From CAZTDD01 sp964612675 (GTDB lineage: Bacteria; Hinthialibacterota; Hinthialibacteria; Hinthialibacterales; JAKPRU01), in the NCBI GenBank assembly GCA_964612675.1, contig CAZTDD010000116.1, positions 1 to 21,201 of the forward strand: a stretch of 21,201 bases of DNA, given 5' to 3'. The number at the start of each line of letters is the position of its first letter. Position 1 is the first letter of the stretch. The notes under the pieces were generated by a model that saw only the letters and a list, made by a program, of their open reading frames with translations, searched no databases and was not told the origin of the DNA. Shown piece by piece: positions 1-8,114 of the stretch. Both the position numbers and the translations under genes were made by a program.

Positions 1-57
1 CCTCGCTCCTTCTCTGAAATCTAACTTAATGACATTGAGGTTAGGAGGGGGTTGAAA
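1..57. repeat. Composite of two dispersed repeats at the window edge
   Basis: Bases 1-40 are the near-exact reverse complement of 14322-14361: both carry GAGAAGGAGCGAGG joined to AATGTCATTAAGTTA, with a two-base difference between the blocks. Bases 41-57 carry GTTAGGAGGGGGTTGAAA, the reverse complement of the arm that starts the repeats at 3004 and 3233. Two repeat families seen elsewhere in the window are therefore fused here. The element probably continues upstream of base 1. No coding potential is evident. Confidence 0.75.
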
Positions 58-63
58 TTCGTA

Positions 64-92
64 TTCTGGTAACCCCGCAGGTTCTGGTAACC
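64..92. repeat. Short direct repeat upstream of the propeller gene
   Basis: The 11-mer TTCTGGTAACC occurs at 64-74 and again at 82-92, an 18-bp period that places the copies on nearly the same helix face. It lies about 65 bp before the likely start of the first gene. It could be an operator or a chance duplication. No convincing -35/-10 pair accompanies it. Confidence 0.3.
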
Positions 93-154
93 GGACGGGT
101 GGCCCCGATTGCTTGTTTCTACCGGAGAGTTCTTGTGAAGAGGCTTGGTGTGAA

Positions 155-1339
155 ATGATGACAAAACCAGCGCTGATTATTCCGATTGTGCTCATCGCCG
201 GAATTTGGACACTGCCCGGCGGAGCCGAGCAAGTGGTCATGGAGGATCAGGGTCTTCCTTATGTTTACACAGAATGGGAGACATTCACCACGAAATCGAC
301 AAACGGCGGCCTTCCGAACGATCACATTTTCTATGTACGTCCCGACGGCGACCGTGTTTGGGTAGGAACGGAACACGGGCTCGGTCTGTATGAAGACGGA
401 AAGTGGAAAAACTGGCAGCAAGAGGATGGGCTTCCGTGGTATGTGATCGCCGGGATCGACGTCGATCCGAAGACAGGCGATGTATGGCTGGCATTGTTTG
501 GAGGCGGACTCGCCCGTTTTTCGGCCGGGCGGTTCGATCACTGGCATCAGCTGAACAGCGGCCTGGTCAACGATGTCGTCTACGCAGTTGCGGTCCAGGA
601 TGATTATGTTTGGGCGGCTACCACGGCCGGGACGAGCCGATTCAATACCATCACCGGCGAATGGGATATCTTCACGGAGAAGAACGCTCCGATGGAGGAG
701 ATCTGGTGTTACAACGTTGTTGCAAATGACGGAAAAGTCTACGTGGCCGCGTGGGGCGGGGGCGTTCTAGAATGGGACGTGGAGACCGAAACATGGAAAG
801 ACTATCGCGATCCGGACGGTGAGATGGAAATCGACCTGTTCCGGGACGACGGGGTCATTCACATCATTACGACCGGAGTATCGTACGGGCACGGTATCCT
901 GTGGGCCTCAACATATTTCGGTGTCAGCCGGTACGATGGCCGTCACTGGCGAGGGTATATGGACCACGATAGCGGCCTGATCAGTTCTTTCAATAATTTT
1001 GTCAAAGAGCATAATCAGGAAGGCTGGTGCTGTACCGATCGAGGGCTGTCTGGAATGGTCGATTTCGAAACGAATACGTGGGTGACCTACACGAAGGATG
1101 AAGAGGCCATGACGGGGTCCGCGCAGATCATCCGAGGAACCGAGACAATTGAAGTAGTGAAACTCGATAGATGTTTGCCGAATAATTACGTTTTGTGCGC
1201 GTACTTCGATGATCGGGATAATATCTGGGTCGGCACGTCGAAGGGACTGGCCCGAGGCGATGGTTCCGGTTACTACAGAGGACTCCGGCGGCAAACCGCC
1301 GCCGAGTGGAAAGAACTGCTGGGAAGCGCTGTTCGATAG
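155..1339 (+). CDS. Secreted two-component-regulator-type beta-propeller protein
   Basis: This is a probable periplasmic or extracellular beta-propeller of 394 aa. I chose the ATG at 155 over the upstream TTG at 113 because a GAAGAGG Shine-Dalgarno-like run at 137-143 precedes it and because it opens directly with a signal peptide (MMTKPALIIPIVLIAGIWTL, then GGAEQ). The rest consists of repeats of the form GLPxxxIxxVxxDGDxVWVGTxxGLxxYxxGxW, typical of the Reg_prop repeat (PF07494) found in the sensor halves of hybrid two-component systems. Clear copies end in VWVGTEHGLGLY, VWLALFGGGLARF, VWAATTAGTSRF, LWASTYFGVSRY and IWVGTSKGLARG. No transmembrane, kinase or DNA-binding part follows, so it is a stand-alone propeller. 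The next gene starts 9 bp after its stop, implying co-transcription with the solute-binding protein. Ligand unknown. Confidence 0.85.
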   Translation: MMTKPALIIPIVLIAGIWTLPGGAEQVVMEDQGLPYVYTEWETFTTKSTNGGLPNDHIFYVRPDGDRVWVGTEHGLGLYEDGKWKNWQQEDGLPWYVIAGIDVDPKTGDVWLALFGGGLARFSAGRFDHWHQLNSGLVNDVVYAVAVQDDYVWAATTAGTSRFNTITGEWDIFTEKNAPMEEIWCYNVVANDGKVYVAAWGGGVLEWDVETETWKDYRDPDGEMEIDLFRDDGVIHIITTGVSYGHGILWASTYFGVSRYDGRHWRGYMDHDSGLISSFNNFVKEHNQEGWCCTDRGLSGMVDFETNTWVTYTKDEEAMTGSAQIIRGTETIEVVKLDRCLPNNYVLCAYFDDRDNIWVGTSKGLARGDGSGYYRGLRRQTAAEWKELLGSAVR

Positions 1340-1348
1340 AAAGGATGG

Positions 1349-2719
1349 ATGACCATGAAACAGCTCGGCTATTCCACACTCCTGGTTGTCATTTTCCTGT
1401 CGGTTGTTGCGCCGGTGGCTTACACACAGGCGGCCGAGGATTCTAAGACCGCTCAAGAAATGTATGGAAACACCCCGAAGGAATACGAGCCGTTCGGCGA
1501 CTTCGTACAGGAGCCTTATAAGCGGTTCTTCATCGATCCGAGGGAAATGGAATACACCGGCCCCGGCCGGGAGAAGCCGGAACCCGAACATGTGGACACG
1601 GTGAAAGTCGGGTTTCTGGGGCCTCTGATGCCGATGGTGTCGGTAGCGACCGGCGGAATGTCCAATGAACACCGGTACGGGATCAAGATGATGCAGGGCT
1701 GTCTACTCGCATTCGAACAGGCCAATGCACGCGGCGGCTATCGGGGAGAAATCCCGTACGAGCTGTTGGTTCGTAACGATAACGGTCTGTGGGGAGCATC
1801 GGGAGATGAGATTATTCGTTTTGTATATGACAAGCATTGCTGGGCGCTTATTGGGACGATCGACGGCGCAAATTCCCACATCGCAATCCGGGTCGCTCTG
1901 AAGTCCGAGATTCCACTTATGAACACAGGCGATACGGACCCCACATTTATCGAGACCAAGATTCCTTGGGTTTTCCGGTGTATCAGCGACGACCGGCAGA
2001 TGTGCTATCTACTGGCGGATTATGTGGTAAAGAAGCTCGGAAAGCGACGGATCGCTGCGATTCGGCAAGGCGACCGGTATGGCAGGATGAGTATCGACGA
2101 ATTCCGCGACGGTGTCCGTCGTATCGGATATCCGCTAATCACAGAGCTCCAGTTTCCACCCGCCGCAAAAGACTTTACGATGCAGTTGGACCGGGTGGAG
2201 GCTATGAATCCCGACGCGATCATCACCTACGCCAATAGCGAGCCCTCCGCACTTCTGTTGAAGCAGATGCGCGAGCGTGGTATGGACCAGCTGTTCATCG
2301 GCAGCGACCGGATGGTGACACAGGACTTCATCGATACAGTCGGCGACCTTGCAGGCGAAGTGATTGCGGGATATCCCTACGATCCCACCCGGGACGATCC
2401 GAAATTTCTGCAATTTCAGAAAGATTTCTATGAACGATTCGGCGAACAACCCGAGCAATACGCGGCGCATGCGTATGACGGTGCGTGTATGGTCATTGAT
2501 GCGATCGAAGAAGCCGGTTTGAACCGCGCGAAAATACGGGACGTTTTGGCGGAAACAAAGACCTACCACGGTGTGACCGGGAAGATCGTGTTCGATGCGG
2601 TATTCAGCGATGTCAGTCCCGCGTGTCTGGCTGTTCTCGAAAACAAGGAATGGAGTTTCTACAAACGTGCGGAACTGGAGATTCCCGACTCGGTGCCGAA
2701 AACAACCCTGGCGAAGTAG
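1349..2719 (+). CDS. ABC-type branched-chain amino acid solute-binding protein
   Basis: This is a periplasmic binding protein of the Leu/Ile/Val type (Peripla_BP_6, type I fold), 456 aa. It opens with a signal peptide (MKQLGYSTLLVVIFLSVVAP, cleavage near AYTQA). A linker of about 60 residues precedes the fold, which begins at VKVGFLGPLMP. Family features include the GxxLAFEQANARGGYRG segment, the ALIGTIDGANSHIA strand-turn, IPLMNTGDTDPTF, and the C-lobe AAHAYDGACMVIDAIEEAG followed by YHGVTGKIVFD. AAGG-like bases precede ATG 1349; ATG 1355 is an equally possible start. It is paralogous to the next gene. No ABC permease or ATPase is nearby, so it may serve sensing or an unlinked transporter. 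A hairpin terminator follows 47 bp after the stop. Confidence 0.9.
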   Translation: MTMKQLGYSTLLVVIFLSVVAPVAYTQAAEDSKTAQEMYGNTPKEYEPFGDFVQEPYKRFFIDPREMEYTGPGREKPEPEHVDTVKVGFLGPLMPMVSVATGGMSNEHRYGIKMMQGCLLAFEQANARGGYRGEIPYELLVRNDNGLWGASGDEIIRFVYDKHCWALIGTIDGANSHIAIRVALKSEIPLMNTGDTDPTFIETKIPWVFRCISDDRQMCYLLADYVVKKLGKRRIAAIRQGDRYGRMSIDEFRDGVRRIGYPLITELQFPPAAKDFTMQLDRVEAMNPDAIITYANSEPSALLLKQMRERGMDQLFIGSDRMVTQDFIDTVGDLAGEVIAGYPYDPTRDDPKFLQFQKDFYERFGEQPEQYAAHAYDGACMVIDAIEEAGLNRAKIRDVLAETKTYHGVTGKIVFDAVFSDVSPACLAVLENKEWSFYKRAELEIPDSVPKTTLAK

Positions 2720-2766
2720 AACAAGAGCGTGAGATACACTTTCAAACAAAGACATAAGAGACAAAC

Positions 2767-2789
2767 GGGCGGTTTTCGAACCGCCCTTT
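2767..2789 (+). terminator. Rho-independent terminator with UUCG tetraloop
   Basis: GGGCGGTT (2767-2774) pairs perfectly with AACCGCCC (2779-2786) around a TTCG loop, followed by TTTGAATTT. This is a very stable GC-rich stem with a short U-rich tail, 47 bp after the stop of the preceding solute-binding protein gene. It would separate that gene from the next one, whose first possible ATG is only 8 bp further on. Confidence 0.7.
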
Positions 2790-2797
2790 GAATTTCC

Positions 2798-4474
2798 ATG
2801 ATTTGGCAACTTGTCGCAAATAAAAAAGGACTCGGTTTGCAGACTGTGGGATTTTTGTTTGCTTTTGTGTTTTTTGCGTCTACCAATATTTCAACCCCCT
2901 CCTACACCTCCCCCGAGATCGGGGGAGGAAAAGATGGAGCGTGTTCATTTGAGTTGCCCTCTCCAAGATTGACGGAACGGCAAAAAGTCGGAAAAGCGGA
3001 TTTCAACCCCCTCCTAACCTCCCCCGAGATCGGGGGAGGAAAAGACGGAGCACGTTCATTGAAGTTGCCCTCCCCAATCTTGACGGAACCGCAAAAAGTC
3101 CAAGAATCGCCCCTCACCCTAACCCTCTCCCGGCGGGAGAGGGGAACTTCTAATGCCAGCGGACGACTTTTTGCGATTGCATCAATCTTGACGGAACGGC
3201 AAAAAGTCCAAGGGATACACGAGACGGAGTATCAACCCCCTCCTAACCTCCCCCGATCTTCGGGGGAGGAAATAGAAGAGGCAGTGCCTGGTCTGATTTG
3301 TCCCCCAAGCGGGCCACGCTCGCATGGCCGAGTAGGGGAGATTCAGAGGGGGTTGAATCTCTGTCTGGGACCGACTGCCCCGCCGATTCTTCCTCACAAA
3401 CGAATGCTTGACGAACCGACAAGTTACCCCGGCTATCGTGGCGACGATCCAAAAGAGGTGGAGGAAGTGCGCATCGGATTTTTCGCTCCGATCGCCGACA
3501 GCCCGCTCGGGCTCTCCATGTGGCAAGGTGCAACACTAGCAATCAAGGAGGCAAATGACCGCGGCGGTTATCGGGGGAAACCGTTTCGTTTAGTCCACAG
3601 ATGGGCTGCGGATCCGTGGGGGGCTGGGGCAAACAAAGTCGTTCGCTTGCTCTACGACGACCGGGTGTGCGCACTGATCGGGAGTATCGACGGCGATAGC
3701 ACACATCTGGCCGAACAAATTGTCACCAAAGCTCGCGCCACACTCGTTTCTCCCATCGCAACCGATCCGACGTTGAACTATATCCGCATCCCCTGGATGT
3801 TTCGGTTGGCGCCGGATGATGAACGGCAGGCGAATCGTATCGCTGAGAAGATTGATAGTATGAAAGCCAAACGGGTTATTCTGCTTCATTCGACACGCCA
3901 CGATGACCGTATCGGTGCCGAGGAGATGGTGGAAGCGCTACTGAAAAGGCAGCGCCCTCCGATTCGAAAGTATGTTTTCGATTCGCCTTTGCTTGAACCT
4001 GAAACGATTGCTGGGCGAATACAATCGGCCTCTCCGGACGCGATCATCTTATGGTGCGGTCCGGAAGATGCCCAAAAGATTCTCGTACACCCGGATTCCG
4101 GCCACATTCAGTACCCCATTCTCGGCCCGTTGTCGCTCAACGTTCCTCGATTCCGCTCGTCCGTGGCGAAGATGCACCATGACGTACACCTGATAACGGT
4201 AAGGGAAGACTCGACGTCTGCTGCTTCAAAGTTCAAAAAGGTATTCGAGAGAGAATACGGCAAACCGGCCGATTATGCCGCCGCATATGCGTTTGATGCT
4301 GTGGGGCTCATCGTGAAAGCGGTCCAGTCTGTCGGTGTGAACCGTGCGGATATTCGGGACGCTATCGCGGCAAGTTCGGGCTATGAAGGGGTAACCGGGG
4401 GTATTGAGTGGGACAACGGCGGCGGAAATCGCGGATCGATGCGACTGGAGACAATAACCAAATTACATCGCTAA
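2798..4474 (+). CDS. Solute-binding protein with a repeat-encoded N-terminal insert
   Basis: This is a second type I periplasmic binding protein paralogous to its upstream neighbour. Residues from about 224 (VRIGFFAPIADSPLGLS) to 558 match the fold: ATLAIKEANDRGGYRG, CALIGSIDGDSTHLAEQ, ATLVSPIATDPTLNYIRIPW and AAAYAFDAVGLIVKAVQ, ending YEGVTGGIEWDNGG. The N-terminus is odd. Residues 1-30 resemble a signal peptide (TVGFLFAFVFFAS), but residues of about 32-187 are a translation of dispersed repeats (SPEIGGGKDGA appears twice). Three starts are possible: ATG 2798; TTG 2837, which has AAAAAAGGA six bases upstream and still keeps the hydrophobic stretch; or ATG 3404, which would give a leaderless domain. 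The frame stays open across the whole repeat block. The binding domain is confident; the start is not. Confidence 0.75.
   Translation: MIWQLVANKKGLGLQTVGFLFAFVFFASTNISTPSYTSPEIGGGKDGACSFELPSPRLTERQKVGKADFNPLLTSPEIGGGKDGARSLKLPSPILTEPQKVQESPLTLTLSRRERGTSNASGRLFAIASILTERQKVQGIHETEYQPPPNLPRSSGEEIEEAVPGLICPPSGPRSHGRVGEIQRGLNLCLGPTAPPILPHKRMLDEPTSYPGYRGDDPKEVEEVRIGFFAPIADSPLGLSMWQGATLAIKEANDRGGYRGKPFRLVHRWAADPWGAGANKVVRLLYDDRVCALIGSIDGDSTHLAEQIVTKARATLVSPIATDPTLNYIRIPWMFRLAPDDERQANRIAEKIDSMKAKRVILLHSTRHDDRIGAEEMVEALLKRQRPPIRKYVFDSPLLEPETIAGRIQSASPDAIILWCGPEDAQKILVHPDSGHIQYPILGPLSLNVPRFRSSVAKMHHDVHLITVREDSTSAASKFKKVFEREYGKPADYAAAYAFDAVGLIVKAVQSVGVNRADIRDAIAASSGYEGVTGGIEWDNGGGNRGSMRLETITKLHR
2892..3357. 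repeat. Cluster of palindromic dispersed repeats inside a coding frame
   Basis: Three copies of a repeat starting CAACCCCCTCCTAACCTCCC with a CCTCCCCCGA/TCGGGGGAGG palindrome lie at 2892-2928, 3004-3039 and 3233-3269. The first two belong to a near-tandem unit of about 111 bp that also carries TTGACGGAACGGCAAAAAGTC-like segments (2969-2989, 3080-3100, and again 3188-3208). A separate CCCTCACCCTAACCCTCTCC...GGGAGAGGGG hairpin sits at about 3110-3145. The block closes with GAGGGGGTTGAA at 3347-3356, the inverse of its opening arm. Related sequences occur at 41-57 and 21127-21186. The cluster lies inside the second solute-binding protein frame. Confidence 0.85.
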
Positions 4475-4514
4475 TCAGTGCGCACAGGTGCGTATCCCAG
4501 CAAAAGACTATTGC

Positions 4515-5561
4515 TCACAGCCAATCCTCAGTCCGTAGCTGGTTCCAAGCGGTTCGAAGGTGTTCGTCCCTGAACATTTTTCGCTTCCGGGGACTCCAGT
4601 TGTGTATCTCTTTCACAGCCGCTTCAACATCTTTGCGGGCTGCTGTATTCTCCCGGCACGCCACCCAGTGAACACTCGCCAAAAGCTCCATACCGTAAGG
4701 AGTCTCAAAACCTTCGATAAGGCGGCTGACTCGTGATAGACGTTCACGCGTTGCCACACGCTCTTGTAAGAATTGCTCGGCCTGCAGGACCGCGTCTTCC
4801 TTATACTTGATGGTTTTCCCCGGTGCCTCGGTCCCTTCTCCAAAGCCGATAATGAAATGTCCTTCGATTCGATCCAGGACATGATGCAGGTTCTTCGCAT
4901 ACGGACCATATCTTCCCTTAACGTACTTCAGGCGAAGAGGTTCGCCTGCTTCCTGCATGAAATACATCAGCTTGTGAAGCTCGAGCATAGTAACGGCCTC
5001 GTCCATCATCGGTTCCAAGTAGCGTTTCATCAGAGCAAGCAAAGCGGCCCGTCCCGGGGTCATCCGTGGTTGCATGGTACGTGTCTTCATGTCTTCGGCT
5101 TTGGGTGCGCCGGTAGGCTCGAATACCAGTACCTCGACGTTATCCAGATCTCCGAGCGCTTCATCAATCCGTCGATAAACGTCGTTCCACTCCAGTCCGC
5201 CGAGTCCGCAGCCCAGTGGCGGTAAGGCGATCGACTCAATTCCGAGACGATTAATCTCCCGAACAAGTGCCTCCAGTCCCGATTCGATATCTTCAATTCG
5301 CGATTTCCCTTTCCAGTGGCGTTTTGTAGGGAAGTTGATGATATACCGTGGGTTGTGAAGTTGATTCAGATCGAAGGTAAAAAGTGTGCCCGGCCGGAGT
5401 CGGTTCTGTTCGCAGACTTTGCGATATGCTTCGTAGTTCTCGGGATAGGCTCGTTTGAATTGGAGAGCGATCCCCCGCCCCATGACGCCAACGGTATTCA
5501 CCGTATTCACAAGGGCCTGGACGTCGCTTTTTAAGAGATCTCCCTGAACCTTGCGAATCAT
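4515..5561 (-). CDS. darG: DarG, DNA ADP-ribosyl glycohydrolase antitoxin
   Basis: Antitoxin of the DarTG system. Its macrodomain removes ADP-ribose from thymidine in DNA, and its C-terminal domain binds and neutralises DarT. Residues 1-155 form the macrodomain: GDLL at 7-10, VNTVNTVGVMGRGIALQFK at 18-36, and INFPTKRHW at 75-83. Asn22 and Lys80 fall at the positions reported as important in Thermus aquaticus DarG. PPLGCGLGGLEW forms the phosphate loop. Residues of about 165-348 match the conserved DarG C-terminal domain (LELHKLMYFMQEAGEPLRLK, KGRYGPYAKNLHHVLD). At 348 aa it is full length, close to what I recall for the M. tuberculosis protein. A good AGAAAGGG Shine-Dalgarno precedes ATG 5561. 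The toxin gene ends 16 bp upstream, the usual toxin-then-antitoxin order. It converges with the plus-strand solute-binding gene, leaving 40 bp. Confidence 0.95.
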   Translation of the reverse strand: MIRKVQGDLLKSDVQALVNTVNTVGVMGRGIALQFKRAYPENYEAYRKVCEQNRLRPGTLFTFDLNQLHNPRYIINFPTKRHWKGKSRIEDIESGLEALVREINRLGIESIALPPLGCGLGGLEWNDVYRRIDEALGDLDNVEVLVFEPTGAPKAEDMKTRTMQPRMTPGRAALLALMKRYLEPMMDEAVTMLELHKLMYFMQEAGEPLRLKYVKGRYGPYAKNLHHVLDRIEGHFIIGFGEGTEAPGKTIKYKEDAVLQAEQFLQERVATRERLSRVSRLIEGFETPYGMELLASVHWVACRENTAARKDVEAAVKEIHNWSPRKRKMFRDEHLRTAWNQLRTEDWL

Positions 5562-5577
5562 CGTTTTCCCTTTCTGT

Positions 5578-6219
5578 CTAATAATACCAATCCGGACGAA
5601 TGCTCACCGCAGGCTCGTGGCTCGCGAACGATTCTACCATCCGGCGAACATGTTGTGCCACCTTTTTGTTGAACACCCCGATTTCATGGAAACATGACCA
5701 GGACAAATACTCGTGAACCAAAAACTCAGCCTGTTTCTTCTCCTTCACTGCCGGGTCGCCCCAGTCTCTCGATTCCACTGCTTCCCAATCGACGACTTCG
5801 TCCATTTGATGCAGATCTCGGTAAAACTGGGTATATCCAGCGCCGGCATTTCCGTCGGAGTAAATCCAAGGCCGGTCTTTCGCGTCTTTTATCGCAGCCC
5901 CGATCGTAGAAACGAGGTGAATTATGTTTGTCTGTCCGCTTTGAAAGCGTAACTCCGGAGCTCGGGATTTGATTACATAGAGCATTACTGAACGAGGACA
6001 AAAGTAGAATGGAACATAGTCGCCCACCCTGGTACCGGGATAACAAGGAACAGGTTTATGGAGTCTTCGATGCTTGATGTGATCGTACCCGATCCGGACA
6101 GCGACACATTCTCTATCAAGCACATCGCGGTCACAAAAAAGGCGACCTGCTTCCATAATGGATGGTAGGTTATCAACATGGGTAATATGGAATATCTCAC
6201 GGTCGGTGTTCATTTTCAT
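5578..6219 (-). CDS. darT: DarT, ssDNA thymidine ADP-ribosyltransferase toxin
   Basis: DUF4433-family toxin that transfers ADP-ribose from NAD+ to thymidine in single-stranded DNA, blocking replication; DarTG also acts in phage defence. From Met at 6219 it is 213 aa. Family landmarks are all present: IFHITHVDNLPSI at 9-21 (NAD pocket), YDHIKHRR at 45-52, VGDYVPFYFCPRSVMLYVI at 65-83 (signature), and KKQAEFLVHEYLSW at 161-174 with the expected catalytic Glu165. ATG 6273 in the same frame would add 18 residues that overlap the upstream gene and lack DarT similarity, so 6219 (or Met3) is preferred; a weak GAAAG lies about 11 bases upstream. The preceding BatA-like gene ends 14 bp away, so darT is probably transcribed at least partly from that operon. 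Confidence 0.93.
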   Translation of the reverse strand: MKMNTDREIFHITHVDNLPSIMEAGRLFCDRDVLDRECVAVRIGYDHIKHRRLHKPVPCYPGTRVGDYVPFYFCPRSVMLYVIKSRAPELRFQSGQTNIIHLVSTIGAAIKDAKDRPWIYSDGNAGAGYTQFYRDLHQMDEVVDWEAVESRDWGDPAVKEKKQAEFLVHEYLSWSCFHEIGVFNKKVAQHVRRMVESFASHEPAVSIRPDWYY

Positions 6220-6233
6220 AACCGACAAGTCTT

Positions 6234-8114
6234 TCAAAACCCGTACCGCGCTCGGCGGGTGTAGACCAGCCATTCAAGAAGGAAGATCAGCAGGGCACAA
6301 AAGGCAAGCGGCCACCAGATCTCCCGGTTCCGGACTTCGATCTCGCTCACGCCTGCGATCTCCACAATTCCGGTGGACATCGCCCGACGAGGTGTGATGT
6401 CGGTCTCATTCGGATCAACCAGATTACAAGCGTAGAAGATCGGCTCTCTGCCTTCAACGAGTATCTGATAGAGACCGGTCTTCTCGGTATCCGCAAAGGG
6501 GGTCGGTTCTTCATCGCTCAGCTGAATCTCACGCGGTTCGCCATCCGGCGTAACCACTATTGCCTCCGGGCTGGTTTCCATCGCCGGGATCAAAAACACG
6601 TCACCCGTCCGGGTCAATCGCATGGATTCCGGATCAGTCGCAATAAACCAGTCCAGCAGATTCGAAAAGAAAATGGGGAACGAGGCCCGCAACGGCCAGT
6701 CGCTGTCGTAGAAGTCGAAACCGATAATCAATGAGGTCGCCGCACCCGTTTCCAGCAGCGCGATCAACGGTGTTTCGCGGGCTTCAACCAGGATGTTCGC
6801 CCAGGACGGCAGATGGAGGATGTTTGCCGTTTGGATCGTCAAATGGTCCATCTGGGCATACCGTGTGAGCGGATGGAGCCGGTTCCAATCGACAATCATC
6901 GGCGACTCGACTTCTTCTCCCAAGGAACATTCCGGATGGGGAGGTACGCATCCGATAAACACATACCGGCCAGGGCCGAGACGCGCTGGAACGAAGTGAT
7001 CGAATACGACAAGATCGTACCCACGATTGCCGATATAATCTCCCGGAGAAACGATCGAGACAACGCTTCGCGGATCCACATTCAAGGCTCGCTGGATGAA
7101 ATAGCCTCCCGATGAGACCACAAGCACTTTCACTTTCTGCTTTCGGGGAACCACAACATGCACGCGATTGTCGACACTTAGATCGTCCTGCGCTGTCAGG
7201 CGGATCTCCAGAGTGCTGGAGAAATACCCCGGATCGTCGAAAACCAAGCTGTTCGATTCCCCTGCAGCGATAACAAGGCTGCGGGCGTCGAGAAGGTTCG
7301 CTTCGCTTTCTTCGGTTTCGTTTTCCGATGGCAAACGTCCGTAAATCTCAACGTAGGTCTCCCGTTCCACCAGCGAGGAATTCTGGACTGTCACCGTCAA
7401 TTGGATCTGCCCCTGCTTCTCAAAGTTCCGCCGTGTACCGGCAGCGGTAATCCCCAAATTGTCGCTGCGTTTACCGCAGGTTACAAATCGGATCTCCGCG
7501 TCGGTGCTGTGGTCCAGCTCCGGATCGAGGAAAACTCCATCTGAGAGAACCATAATCTCCGGTCGGGCGCGGGTACGGGCCGAGGCATAGGCCATGCTTA
7601 GAGCTTCCGTGATATCGGTTGGTTGGTCTGTAGGTTCGATTGTATCAAGCGCCTGAAGCAGTTTCCGGCGGTCGTTCGTGAACGGAGAAACAACCTGGCT
7701 GCTATTCGAGAACGAGACCAGCATCAGGCTTTCATTTCGACCCAAATCCGCGATCAGTTTCCGGACCTGGTTCTTTGCGTACTCCAGTCGATTCGGTGAG
7801 ACATCCATACTCGACATACTTGCAGAGGTATCGACAAGAATAATCAGGCTTCGCGTTTCAAACCCGCTCAGGCGCAGCGCCGGTCGAGCGAGAGCGAATG
7901 CGAGAAGGAGGAAAATCAGAATCTGGAGGAAAAGAAGCAGGTTGGCACGCAGTTTCTGGAACGGAGTATTCGCTTTCAGATCCTCGATACTCTGCCGCCA
8001 GAGAAGGGTGCTGGAGATCGGTTTGTCCGTCCGCCTCAGTTTCAGAAGGTACAACAATATCGTCAGTGGAACGCTAACGAGAAAGAACAGGGCCAACGGA
8101 GCGAGTATCGACAT
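6234..8114 (-). CDS. BatA-like VWA-domain membrane protein
   Basis: Inner-membrane protein of 626 aa with an aerotolerance-regulator N-terminal domain (PF07584-like). It has two early hydrophobic segments (APLALFFLVSVPLTILLYLL at about 5-24; LLLFLQILIFLLLAFALARP at about 59-78) flanking the typical RRTDKPISSTLLWRQSIEDL stretch. A von Willebrand factor A domain follows with a complete MIDAS start, ILVDTSASM, near residues 90-98. The remainder looks like beta-sandwich or receiver-type extracytoplasmic domains, with a last membrane helix (WWPLAFCALLIFLLEWLVY) before a short basic tail. The ATG directly abuts the stop of the DUF58 gene (TAAATG), indicating translational coupling. In this family VWA proteins pair with MoxR ATPases; here MoxR and DUF58 are immediately upstream. 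Confidence 0.92.
   Translation of the reverse strand: MSILAPLALFFLVSVPLTILLYLLKLRRTDKPISSTLLWRQSIEDLKANTPFQKLRANLLLFLQILIFLLLAFALARPALRLSGFETRSLIILVDTSASMSSMDVSPNRLEYAKNQVRKLIADLGRNESLMLVSFSNSSQVVSPFTNDRRKLLQALDTIEPTDQPTDITEALSMAYASARTRARPEIMVLSDGVFLDPELDHSTDAEIRFVTCGKRSDNLGITAAGTRRNFEKQGQIQLTVTVQNSSLVERETYVEIYGRLPSENETEESEANLLDARSLVIAAGESNSLVFDDPGYFSSTLEIRLTAQDDLSVDNRVHVVVPRKQKVKVLVVSSGGYFIQRALNVDPRSVVSIVSPGDYIGNRGYDLVVFDHFVPARLGPGRYVFIGCVPPHPECSLGEEVESPMIVDWNRLHPLTRYAQMDHLTIQTANILHLPSWANILVEARETPLIALLETGAATSLIIGFDFYDSDWPLRASFPIFFSNLLDWFIATDPESMRLTRTGDVFLIPAMETSPEAIVVTPDGEPREIQLSDEEPTPFADTEKTGLYQILVEGREPIFYACNLVDPNETDITPRRAMSTGIVEIAGVSEIEVRNREIWWPLAFCALLIFLLEWLVYTRRARYGF

Noticed and set aside
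908..1672. Minus-strand open frame of 254 codons
   Set aside because: It spans the antisense of two well-supported plus-strand genes, has low complexity, and shows no recognisable motif.
2135..2809. Minus-strand open frame of 224 codons
   Set aside because: It is antisense to the first solute-binding protein and runs through its terminator hairpin.
2892..3269. Possible CRISPR-like array
   Set aside because: Only three repeats with irregular spacing; the intervening sequences are themselves repeated and no cas genes are present.
6220..6273. Longer DarT start at 6273
   Set aside because: The extra 18 residues overlap the BatA-like gene and lie outside the conserved DarT fold, which begins at IFHITHVDN.
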